A stretch of DNA of 16,345 nt from JAGGTJ01 sp964457545 (GTDB lineage Bacteria; Desulfobacterota; DSM-4660; Desulfatiglandales; Desulfatiglandaceae), in contig CAYWEN010000009.1 in assembly GCA_964457545.1 (NCBI GenBank), forward strand, positions 1 to 16,345. Reading direction: 5' to 3'. Every line of letters starts with the position of its first letter. Position 1 is the first letter of the stretch. Below the pieces are notes generated by a model. The model did no database searches and was not told the DNA's origin. It saw nothing but the letters and a program-made list of their open reading frames with translations. Of this stretch, positions 1-6,889 are shown one piece after another. The position numbers and the translations under genes are program-made.

Positions 1-79
1 ATGTGTTACTTGCATAATTTAATACTTTTTCCTTTTTCCCAAAGGACTTGCCATATTTTTTGATCTCTTTTTTAGCCAT
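1..79 (-). CDS. Start of a gene coupled to the DNA methyltransferase; probable cognate restriction endonuclease (partial)
   Basis: This is the first 26 codons of a gene that continues past the left edge. It begins MAKKEIKKYGKSFG and includes the string LNYASNT. Its ATG (79-77) overlaps the methyltransferase TAA stop as TAATG, an arrangement typical of translational coupling. An AAGGA-like ribosome binding site lies inside the end of the upstream gene. A gene tightly coupled to a DNA methyltransferase is commonly its partner endonuclease. The NYASNT string reminds me of MjaI-type (CTAG-cutting) endonucleases, but that is from memory and rests on very few residues. That a gene starts here is well supported; its function is inference. 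Confidence 0.6.
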   Translation of the reverse strand, partial: MAKKEIKKYGKSFGKKEKVLNYASNT

Positions 80-1380
80 TAAACAATTTCCTTTTTTGAA
101 TAATTGATGAATCGAACTTTATTTCTAAAGTCATATGATAAATTGACATCTGCAAGTCCTTTTTTTATTAAATGGGCATTTAAAAAAGTCTTGTTTTTAA
201 GGTATACATAAGCCATAAGATGGTCGTTGTTGTCATATTTAATTGTATCAAATTTTAAAAATATCCTTTGTTTTTGAGTTTTTAATTTTAAAAATTCGAT
301 TGCTTTACCATTAACATCTTTTCGTTCTTTTACACCTATAAGTCTAACAACCAAATTATTATTTAACTTTATCAATTCAGGACTAATGATCTCTTTTACT
401 GAGTAATAATCTTCTTTGTTAATGGCACCATCTTTGTCTATCTTTGAACCAAACTGAAGCTGCTTAGGGTTAATTTTTTTATCGAATGCGTGTGGATCTC
501 TAAAAACATATGGTAACTTGTTAATTTCAATCTCAAAATTTATATTTATATCTTCTTGCTCAACGAATTCATAAGATATCCCCAACAATGATTGTTGTCT
601 CACTTCCAATTTTTTCTTTATATATGGAATAAATTCTCTATTTATTTCGTAACCGACGGAATTTCTCTCAAGATTCTTGGCCGCCTGTGAAGTTGTGCCA
701 CTACCCAGAAAAGGATCTAATATCGTATCGCCAACAAAAGAAAACATTTTAATAAGTCTTTTTGGTAATTCCTCGGGAAACATGGCAATATGCCCATCTT
801 GCTTTACCCCTCCAAAATTCCAATGTCCGGAAAAATATTCCTTCCATTCTTCTTTTGTCATTTTTGACAATTCTTTAATTTTTTTATCGGGCCGTTTGGG
901 CTTGCCAAGTTTTTTGAATAACAAGATAAATTCGTAATCAATAGATAAAATGCCATTGCGGGGATAAGGGAAACTTCCCATGATACTGGCCCCACCTGTT
1001 GTATTGGTAGTTGTTTTTTTTTGCCATATTATAGCACCCATGTAGTCAAATCCTATGCTTTCACAAAATTTTATAATTTCAGTTCGTATGGGTATTACCT
1101 TATACCGACCATAATAAACTGAACGAGCAAATTGATCTCCAATATTGATGCAAAGTCGACAGCCATCATCAAGTACCCGATAGCACTCTTTCCAAACGAG
1201 ATTCAGATTGTTAATATAATCTTCGTAACTATCATTAAATCCTATCTGTTCATCTGCCCCATAATCCTTTAGCTGCCAGTATGGTGGCGATGTTATTACA
1301 AGATGGATAGATTTATCACTTAACTCCACCATACATCGACTATCGCCACGAATAATTTTATGATGGGTCTGAATATTCAT
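79..1380 (-). CDS. Site-specific DNA methyltransferase (N4-cytosine type) with C-terminal SNase-like domain
   Basis: Transfers a methyl group from S-adenosylmethionine to a base in a specific DNA site, presumably protecting the host from a partner nuclease. In numbering from the ATG at 1380 (433 aa), catalytic motif IV is TSPPYW at residues 30-35. The AdoMet-binding motif I is DPFLGSGTT at 222-230. Motif IV before motif I is the beta-class order, and SPPY favours N4-cytosine. The frame opens earlier at a GTG (1404), but the ATG at 1380 has GAGGTG seven bases upstream and is the better start. Residues about 342-417 resemble a staphylococcal-nuclease fold: VRLIGV, then AYVYL, then LNAHLIKKGLADV. 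The positions matching SNase D40, E43 and R87 read K, K and H, so this domain is probably not an active nuclease. The partner gene starts within its stop codon. The region is AT-richer than the rest of the window. Confidence 0.88.
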   Translation of the reverse strand: MNIQTHHKIIRGDSRCMVELSDKSIHLVITSPPYWQLKDYGADEQIGFNDSYEDYINNLNLVWKECYRVLDDGCRLCINIGDQFARSVYYGRYKVIPIRTEIIKFCESIGFDYMGAIIWQKKTTTNTTGGASIMGSFPYPRNGILSIDYEFILLFKKLGKPKRPDKKIKELSKMTKEEWKEYFSGHWNFGGVKQDGHIAMFPEELPKRLIKMFSFVGDTILDPFLGSGTTSQAAKNLERNSVGYEINREFIPYIKKKLEVRQQSLLGISYEFVEQEDININFEIEINKLPYVFRDPHAFDKKINPKQLQFGSKIDKDGAINKEDYYSVKEIISPELIKLNNNLVVRLIGVKERKDVNGKAIEFLKLKTQKQRIFLKFDTIKYDNNDHLMAYVYLKNKTFLNAHLIKKGLADVNLSYDFRNKVRFINYSKKEIV

Positions 1381-1387
1381 AAAAAAA

Positions 1388-1393
1388 CACCTC
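1388..1393 (-). promoter_or_regulatory. Ribosome binding site fixing the methyltransferase start
   Basis: Read on the minus strand this is GAGGTG, followed by seven T residues and the ATG at 1380. It favours that ATG over the upstream in-frame GTG at 1404, which would place this site inside the coding region. Confidence 0.7.
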
Positions 1394-1419
1394 ATTAATT
1401 TCACATGATTCAGCGAACA

Positions 1420-1569
1420 TTCCTAATATCTGGAAGAACTTCCTAATATTTTCCCCATATAGACGACCACTTTTTCCATGTATCTGGATATTGAAAGCTC
1501 AAAAATGGAAAAAGTGTCCATGTATTACTTTTGGACCTTGAAAAATCCAGATGTTGAGATATGATTAGG
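1420..1569. repeat. Nested inverted and direct repeats upstream of the methyltransferase
   Basis: TTCCTAATAT occurs twice in direct orientation with a 20-base period (1420-1429, 1440-1449). ATTAGGA at 1563-1569 is an inverted copy of its core. Inside lies a perfect 12-base inverted repeat, CACTTTTTCCAT (1468-1479) and ATGGAAAAAGTG (1505-1516). ATCTGGA near 1482 pairs with TCCAGAT near 1545. The block sits between the divergent methyltransferase and the recombinase relic. It could be an operator region, a recombination site or a small mobile-element relic; the sequence does not decide. Confidence 0.6.
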
Positions 1570-1576
1570 ATGAATT

Positions 1577-1669
1577 ATGGATAATCAAGTTAAATTTAAG
1601 CCTGATCCAAATCTTAGACTCATGGATCAGGTGCGACAGGTGCTAACAGGTGGAGGCATTTTGCCTTGA
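1577..1669 (+). pseudogene. Relic of the N-terminus of an integron-type tyrosine recombinase
   Basis: A 30-codon frame from ATG 1577 reads MDNQVKFKPDPNLRLMDQVR and continues QVL before turning into unrelated sequence and a TGA. The segment LRLMDQVRQVL resembles the first residues of integron integrases and related phage-type recombinases, which normally continue with a YRTEQTY-like stretch and run for more than 300 residues. None of that follows. The relic points away from the restriction-modification genes, as an integron integrase points away from its cassettes. The match covers only about a dozen residues and is from memory, so it is tentative. Confidence 0.42.
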
Positions 1670-2050
1670 ATATCGATGTGTTGTTTGCATGGCAATCTCA
1701 GGATATTCTAAGCATGCTCGTTACCGTGGTCAATAAAAAAGTATGCGTTGCGTTTGTGTTCTAAGCGCCCGGAAAATACAGAGAAGGCAGCAGCCCTTGC
1801 AGGTTCCGGATGCCCTGTTTTGGTAAATATTCAGGACTGCCTGTTTTATATCCGGGATGTTCACATCTTTTCCGATTGAAACAATAACAACGGTTTTATC
1901 CGGATACTGTTGACAAAAAATTCCTGAAAGGATCTGTTCTCAGGGGTATTATTTCCAACCGCCACTTTTGATTTCTTTGCATTTCCAATATCTGTTTACT
2001 GGCACTTGTTTTCAAAGACAGCAGCTTTTTGTGTTTTTGTCTTTTTTAGC
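1670..2050. other. Gene-poor stretch with possible decayed coding remnant
   Basis: No intact gene is visible. On the minus strand, a 69-codon frame without a start is open from about 1939 to 1730. It contains protein-like text (KTVVIVSIGKDVNIP, then DIKQAVLNIYQNRA) but is bounded upstream by a stop. It may be a fragment of a decayed gene of unknown family. The rest shows neither a convincing ribosome binding site nor a recognisable domain. Confidence 0.3.
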
Positions 2051-2113
2051 TTGACAGCAAGTTGATTAATAACATAAAAAAATTTCCGTGATGTTATGTG
2101 TATAATAACATCA
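2051..2113 (+). promoter_or_regulatory. Candidate promoter/operator upstream of the qrc genes
   Basis: TTGACA at 2051-2056 is followed after 17 bases by ATAAAA (2074-2079), a plausible sigma-70 pair. Downstream, a perfect 9-base inverted repeat, TGATGTTAT (2089-2097) and ATAACATCA (2105-2113), flanks a 7-base loop and overlaps a TATAAT at 2101-2106. A further direct copy of the half-site, AATAACAT, lies at 2068-2075 within the first promoter. Three copies of one half-site over promoter-like sequence suggest a regulator-binding region. The transcription start is unknown, and the leader to qrcA would be about 170-200 bases. Confidence 0.45.
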
Positions 2114-2280
2114 TGCAAGATATGCTTCTTGTTAATGTGTATTCAACCATACCCTCCTCTGATTGATCCTGCTTATGTGTCTGTTGCAGACAGTAACAAC
2201 TGATATTGCCAAAGGTGGCCGTTTCTGGATGTAAACCAACGTATTATAAATTAAATCTAAAAAGACCGAGGCTTAGTAAG

Positions 2281-2937
2281 ATGAAAGGCACAAAGAGTTC
2301 GTCCAAACACTCCTGGATAGATGGTGTGATCTTTTTTGTAACAGGCTTTGTTGGAGCCCTGATAGTAGGATGGATAATCTTTCCGATGCTCCTTTACTCA
2401 AAACAGCCGCAGCCGCTTAATTTTAGTCATGCCATTCATATGGATCCTGACAGGGTGGATATTGAGGGAGATACCAAGATTGAAAAGTGTCTGTATTGTC
2501 ATGAATTTTATCCTGATGGTACTTTTGCAGGTATTCCAAAACTGGATAAATGTACAGAATGCCATGATGATCCGGAATCGCCTCTTGGAGATTCTCCTGA
2601 AGAAAAGAAATTTTTGCTCAAATATGTTGCAACAGGCAAACAGATACCGTGGCTTTCATATTACAAACAACCTCCCTGCGTATATTTTTCCCATATTGCA
2701 CATGTTAAAATGGGGAAGCTGCAATGTGAAACATGTCATGGTCCGCATGGGGAATCTGAGATCTTGCCTCCATACCAGGCCAACCGCATTACGGGTTACA
2801 GTATAAATATATGGGGAAAGAATATTTCGGGCATTAAAAAACACACGTGGGACAGAATGAAGATGGATGATTGTGCTGAGTGTCATAAAAAAATGGGACA
2901 TCCGGAAAATAATGCCTGTTTTGTTTGTCATAAATAG
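2281..2937 (+). CDS. qrcA: Menaquinone reductase complex, multihaem cytochrome c subunit QrcA
   Basis: Electron-entry subunit of the Qrc complex, taking electrons from periplasmic cytochrome c3 and passing them towards menaquinone. The frame is open from a TTG at 2206, but the ATG at 2281 has GAGG nine bases upstream and gives a sensible 218-residue protein. Residues about 15-38 form one hydrophobic segment, a signal anchor that places the haem domain in the periplasm. Five CxxCH haem-binding motifs are visible at C70-H74, C91-H95, C149-H153, C198-H202 and C213-H217. Two FSH motifs (48-50 and 136-138) could supply distal ligands. QrcA from Desulfovibrio is described as hexahaem; only five standard motifs are seen here, with a lone C133 in PPCVYFSH. 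Identity rests on the haem pattern, the anchor and the three downstream genes. Confidence 0.85.
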   Translation: MKGTKSSSKHSWIDGVIFFVTGFVGALIVGWIIFPMLLYSKQPQPLNFSHAIHMDPDRVDIEGDTKIEKCLYCHEFYPDGTFAGIPKLDKCTECHDDPESPLGDSPEEKKFLLKYVATGKQIPWLSYYKQPPCVYFSHIAHVKMGKLQCETCHGPHGESEILPPYQANRITGYSINIWGKNISGIKKHTWDRMKMDDCAECHKKMGHPENNACFVCHK

Positions 2938-3073
2938 ATACCTTGTTACCCATAAACAGTTGTTGTTTTACAATATCAGGAAAATCAAGGAATTATACGC
3001 TACCCTTGCACACAGTCTTATTACTCATCTGATAACATGTCAGGATTAGAGCAGTAATTTTGGAGAGTTAATC

Positions 3074-5503
3074 ATGAGATTAAACAGAAGAAATTTTATT
3101 CTATCTCTTGTGGGTGGTATAGCTGGAATTCAGGTTACTCCACTTCCATGGAAATTGATGGATGATTCAGCGATATGGACTCAAAACTGGCCTTGGGTAC
3201 CTGTACCGGCAACCGGAGAATTCAGTAGTGTGAAATCGGTATGCAGCCTTTGTTCCGGAGGGTGCGGTATTGAGGTAAGGAAGGTAGACAACAGGGCAGT
3301 AAAGATAGAAGGCCGTACTGATTTTCCTGTCAATCCGGGTGGTATATGTCCTGTAGGTATGGGTGGTCTTCAACTGTTGTATGATGAAAGCATTCGTTAT
3401 CTTGGGCCTATGAAACGTGTTGGACCAAGGGGTGCAGGTGTTTTTGAAAATATTTCCTGGAAAGAGGCCCTTGATATCCTGTCACGCCGTATCTCATCTC
3501 TGCGTAAAAAAGGGATCCCGGAGGCATTGGCAATTGTAGACGGCAACAGAAACGATTCCACCATGTCTGCGCTAGTTAAACGTTTTGCCACTGCAGCAGG
3601 AACCCCCAATTACATAACAATACCGTCTATGGAAGATACATACAGGACAGCCTGTGATCTCATGATGGGGAAGGCCGTTCCCATGTCTGTTGATCTTGAG
3701 AACGCTGATTACATTCTCAGCTTTGGATGTGGACTCCTTGAAGGCTGGGGAGCACCAGGCAGGGTTCTTAATGCATGGGGATTATGGAAAGAGAGAGGAA
3801 AGGTAAAGATTGTCCAGATTGAATCCAGGGCATCCAACACTGCATCAAAGGCTGACAAATGGCTGGCCCCTGTCCCTGGAACAGAGGCTGCCTTGGCCCT
3901 TGGTATTGCCAATGTTATTATTAATCAGGGCCTTTTTGATGCGTCCTTTATAAACAGAAATGCATATGGTTTTGAAGACTGGACATCTGAAGATGGTACC
4001 CGTCATATGGGGTTCAAACGTCTTGTTACAGACAAGTACTCTCCAAAGCAGGTTTCAGAAATAACAGGTCTTAAGGAAAGCCGGATAGTTGCTATTGCAA
4101 AGGAATTTGCCTCTGCTGGGGCGCCTGTTGCCATTTGCGGGAAGGGCAAGGGAAACAATAACGGCAGTCTTTATGAATTCATGGCTGTACAGGCACTGAA
4201 TGCCCTTGTAGGTAATATAAACAGGCCAGGAGGTGTTTTTGTAAACAACACACTCCCATTGTCAGATATGCCGGATATGAACCTGGATTCTGTTGCTGCC
4301 AGGGGTCTTAAAACACCTCGTATGGATAAAGCAGGGGGAAAACTGTTCCCCTTTACAGGGAGCCTGATTAACAATATGGCCAGGGCAATTAACGAGGGAG
4401 ACGGAAATGCGGTTGATACCCTCCTTGTTTTTGCCTCCAATCCTGCATTTACACTGCCCGACGGAGGGGCCTTTAAAAGGGCATTGAGCAGGATACCTTT
4501 TATTGTCAGTTTTTCTCCATATCGTGATGAAACATCATATATGGCTGATCTTGTTTTGCCCGATCATGTTTACCTTGAGAAACGGGATGAAATTGTATCT
4601 CCGCCAGGGCTGCAGTATCCGCTTTATGCTCTGTCCCAGCCGGTTGTGGAGCCTTTGTATAACACAAGGCATACGGGTGATGTCATTATTCAGATGGCAA
4701 AACGTTCAGGTCTGCAGAGACATTTTCCGTGGTCTGGCTATGAAGATGTTTTAAAATTCAGGGCCAGGGGACTTTTTGATTCGGGCCGGGGTCTTATGAC
4801 CTACAAAGGTAATAACCCTGTATGGAAACAAATCAAACAAAACAAATCGGCTGCATCTGATTATGTCACCTTTGATCAGATGTGGAAAGGGCTGCTCTCC
4901 GGAAAGGCCTGGTATCGACCGCCTCATACAGGAAAACTGTCTTTTGCAACCAAATCAGGCAAGTTTGAGTTTGTAAGCTCCAAGATGAGAAGTGTCCTGC
5001 GCACTTACTCAAAAGGCTCATTAAAGGCAATGGGAATCAGGGCAAAAGGTGATGAGGTTTTTATGCCTCATTATGAACGGCCTGAATCTTCTGCAAATCA
5101 TCGTGATTATCCATTGAGACTTGTTCCTTATGAAATAATAAATCTGGCTGATGGCTTTATTCCCAGTCCGCCTTTTTTGACAAAAACCCTCTTTGACAAT
5201 CAGTTAAGAAAAAACGAATCTTTTATTGAAATAAATCCAAAAACAGCCTCTGCCTGCAATCTGAAGGAAGGGGATAGGATATTTGTAGAATCACCGGCAG
5301 GAAGAGTTGAAGTACGGGTTTGTCTGACTGAGGAGGCAATGCCCGGAAACCTGTATATGCCGCTGGGTTTTGGGCATACCGCTTATGATGAATTCATCAG
5401 GGGAAAGGGTGTTACTCCCAATCAAATAATATCTGCTGAAAGGGATCCCTTAAGCGGACAATTTGCATGGTGGAATACTCCTGTTAAAATAGTAAGGATA
5501 TAA
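3074..5503 (+). CDS. qrcB: Menaquinone reductase complex, molybdopterin-oxidoreductase-like subunit QrcB
   Basis: Large periplasmic subunit of Qrc, a member of the molybdopterin-oxidoreductase family (809 aa). Known family members in Qrc and alternative complex III serve as electron-transfer scaffolds without molybdenum. The N-terminus has a twin-arginine signal (NRRNFIL, residues 4-10) followed by a hydrophobic stretch, indicating Tat export. A 4Fe-4S site is formed by C57, C60, C64 and C92 (CxxCxxxC plus a distal ICPVG cysteine). The C-terminal region, about residues 675-790, is a molybdopterin-dinucleotide-binding-type domain (IEINPKTASACNLKEGDRI, later MPLGFGH). GGAGAG six bases before the ATG supports the start. 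It lies 136 bases after qrcA and 202 before the ATG of qrcC. Whether this copy binds a pterin cannot be read from the sequence. Confidence 0.88.
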   Translation: MRLNRRNFILSLVGGIAGIQVTPLPWKLMDDSAIWTQNWPWVPVPATGEFSSVKSVCSLCSGGCGIEVRKVDNRAVKIEGRTDFPVNPGGICPVGMGGLQLLYDESIRYLGPMKRVGPRGAGVFENISWKEALDILSRRISSLRKKGIPEALAIVDGNRNDSTMSALVKRFATAAGTPNYITIPSMEDTYRTACDLMMGKAVPMSVDLENADYILSFGCGLLEGWGAPGRVLNAWGLWKERGKVKIVQIESRASNTASKADKWLAPVPGTEAALALGIANVIINQGLFDASFINRNAYGFEDWTSEDGTRHMGFKRLVTDKYSPKQVSEITGLKESRIVAIAKEFASAGAPVAICGKGKGNNNGSLYEFMAVQALNALVGNINRPGGVFVNNTLPLSDMPDMNLDSVAARGLKTPRMDKAGGKLFPFTGSLINNMARAINEGDGNAVDTLLVFASNPAFTLPDGGAFKRALSRIPFIVSFSPYRDETSYMADLVLPDHVYLEKRDEIVSPPGLQYPLYALSQPVVEPLYNTRHTGDVIIQMAKRSGLQRHFPWSGYEDVLKFRARGLFDSGRGLMTYKGNNPVWKQIKQNKSAASDYVTFDQMWKGLLSGKAWYRPPHTGKLSFATKSGKFEFVSSKMRSVLRTYSKGSLKAMGIRAKGDEVFMPHYERPESSANHRDYPLRLVPYEIINLADGFIPSPPFLTKTLFDNQLRKNESFIEINPKTASACNLKEGDRIFVESPAGRVEVRVCLTEEAMPGNLYMPLGFGHTAYDEFIRGKGVTPNQIISAERDPLSGQFAWWNTPVKIVRI

Positions 5504-5705
5504 TCAATTATTATAGTGTCAATCCATAAATGATATGCTTTGTTTGGGAACATGGTAATTTTAAGCGGCATTTCTGTAATTGAGATCTGAACATAATAAT
5601 TGCAGGAAAAATATCTGCTTATGGATAGGTGCTATTCTACAATTATAATACTGGCAATACTGTTGCAATGAATTGCCGGTATTGATGTTGGGACGAGGTG
5701 AATCC

Positions 5706-6512
5706 ATGGAAAAAGGACATGACCACGCAAGACACAGATACGGGATGGTCATTAACTTGGACAAATGTACGGGATGTGGGACATGTATGGTTGCATGTGC
5801 TGCCGAAAACAATGTGTCTGTAAGACCTGATGAGTCTGATAAGGAAAGAAGCATAACATGGATGCAGCTATACAAGATTACCAATGGCAAGGAATTTCCG
5901 GAATCAGAGGTGTGTTATTTCCCAAGGCCATGCATGCATTGCGAGGAAGATGGTAACGGAGGAGAACATCCTCCCTGTGTATCTGTTTGCGTGGCAACAG
6001 CAACAAGGGTGGATCCCAATACCGGCATAGTCAGTCAGATATACACACGTTGCATAGGATGCAGATACTGTCAGGCAGCATGTCCATATCATGCAAGATT
6101 TTTTAACTGGTGGGATGCATACTTTCCAAAAGGAAAAGGACTTGACCGTTATCTGTCTCCTGAAGTCTCTGTTCGTATGAGGGGAGTGGTCGAGAAATGT
6201 ACCTTTTGCCATCATCGTTATATGAGAGCCAAAACCAAGGCATATGCAGAAGGCAGGAAGACACTGGAAGAGGGCGACTACATAACGGCATGTGCAGAGG
6301 CATGCCCGGCACAGGCAATTACCTTTGGAGACCTTGACAATCCTGACCATGCTGTTTCCAGATTGATAAAAAGTCCATACGCCTTCAGACTTCTTGAAAG
6401 ACTTAATACAAAACCCAAGGTTTACTATCTTTCCAAAAAGGATTGGGTCAGAAAAAAGGCTGACAATTTTTTACCGGGTGAGTTTCAACCTGTTTCCAAG
6501 ATAAAGGGATAA
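5706..6512 (+). CDS. qrcC: Menaquinone reductase complex, iron-sulfur subunit QrcC
   Basis: Ferredoxin-like subunit that wires electrons between QrcB/QrcA and the membrane subunit. The frame opens at a TTG (5673), but the ATG at 5706 has GAGGTG five bases upstream and gives 268 residues. Sixteen cysteines fall in four groups able to hold four cubane clusters: C21/24/27/31, C76/79/91/95, C116/119/122/126 and C165/168/196/200. This is the DmsB/NrfC/PsrB-type layout. No signal peptide is visible, which fits co-export with the Tat-signal-bearing QrcB, as in related complexes. Neighbouring qrcB and qrcD make the Qrc assignment much stronger than the domain pattern alone. Confidence 0.88.
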   Translation: MEKGHDHARHRYGMVINLDKCTGCGTCMVACAAENNVSVRPDESDKERSITWMQLYKITNGKEFPESEVCYFPRPCMHCEEDGNGGEHPPCVSVCVATATRVDPNTGIVSQIYTRCIGCRYCQAACPYHARFFNWWDAYFPKGKGLDRYLSPEVSVRMRGVVEKCTFCHHRYMRAKTKAYAEGRKTLEEGDYITACAEACPAQAITFGDLDNPDHAVSRLIKSPYAFRLLERLNTKPKVYYLSKKDWVRKKADNFLPGEFQPVSKIKG

Positions 6513-6889
6513 CTTGCATAAAACCCTGTCCTGTAAACCTCGGTTTGCTGAAATATTTTTTCCGGGATCAGCGTCTTGATGCATTGGTACACCAGGACAG
6601 AGGTGCTTGTGTTTTATATGTGGGCTTTTGTTTGGTATCTGCTTTTTTATTTTGTGAAAGATGTTGCTTGCAGGCCGGAAACTGTAAAGTGTCCAAAAGG
6701 ACTGCTTTGTGGATAGGCACTGTCTGATACCTCTTTAGGATATTAAAAGTCTGCTATATTGGCATGGCCGGATTCAAAGGTCGAACCCGCAGTCTGATTT
6801 CAGGGCATAGTTCGTGTGTGTTTTTACGTCAAGACATAAAGATATTTCTCAGCATGATCTAAAAAATCAGCCTTAGGAGGATAAACCAT
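6513..6889. other. Long gap inside the qrc gene set
   Basis: This 377-base interval separates qrcC from qrcD. A 60-codon frame in it has no ribosome binding site and no recognisable motif, and I do not consider it a gene. I see only a weak GTCC-AAAA-GGAC hairpin and no convincing terminator or promoter. AGGAGG at its end (6875-6880) serves qrcD. Confidence 0.5.

Noticed and set aside
1478..1564. 28-codon frame from an ATG within the nested repeat block
   Set aside because: No ribosome binding site, and it spans the inverted repeat arms, so its peptide is best explained as translation of the repeats.
1730..1939. Minus-strand 69-codon open frame with protein-like text
   Set aside because: It has no start codon and a stop just upstream, and I could not match it to a family; mentioned only as a possible remnant.
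5653..5684. GGCAAT/ATTGCC and CAATAC/GTATTG pairs before qrcC as a riboswitch or attenuator
   Set aside because: Arms are only six bases, overlap each other and resemble no known riboswitch.
6545..6727. 60-codon frame between qrcC and qrcD
   Set aside because: No ribosome binding site, no recognisable motif, and a cysteine-rich composition that looks like chance translation of intergenic DNA.
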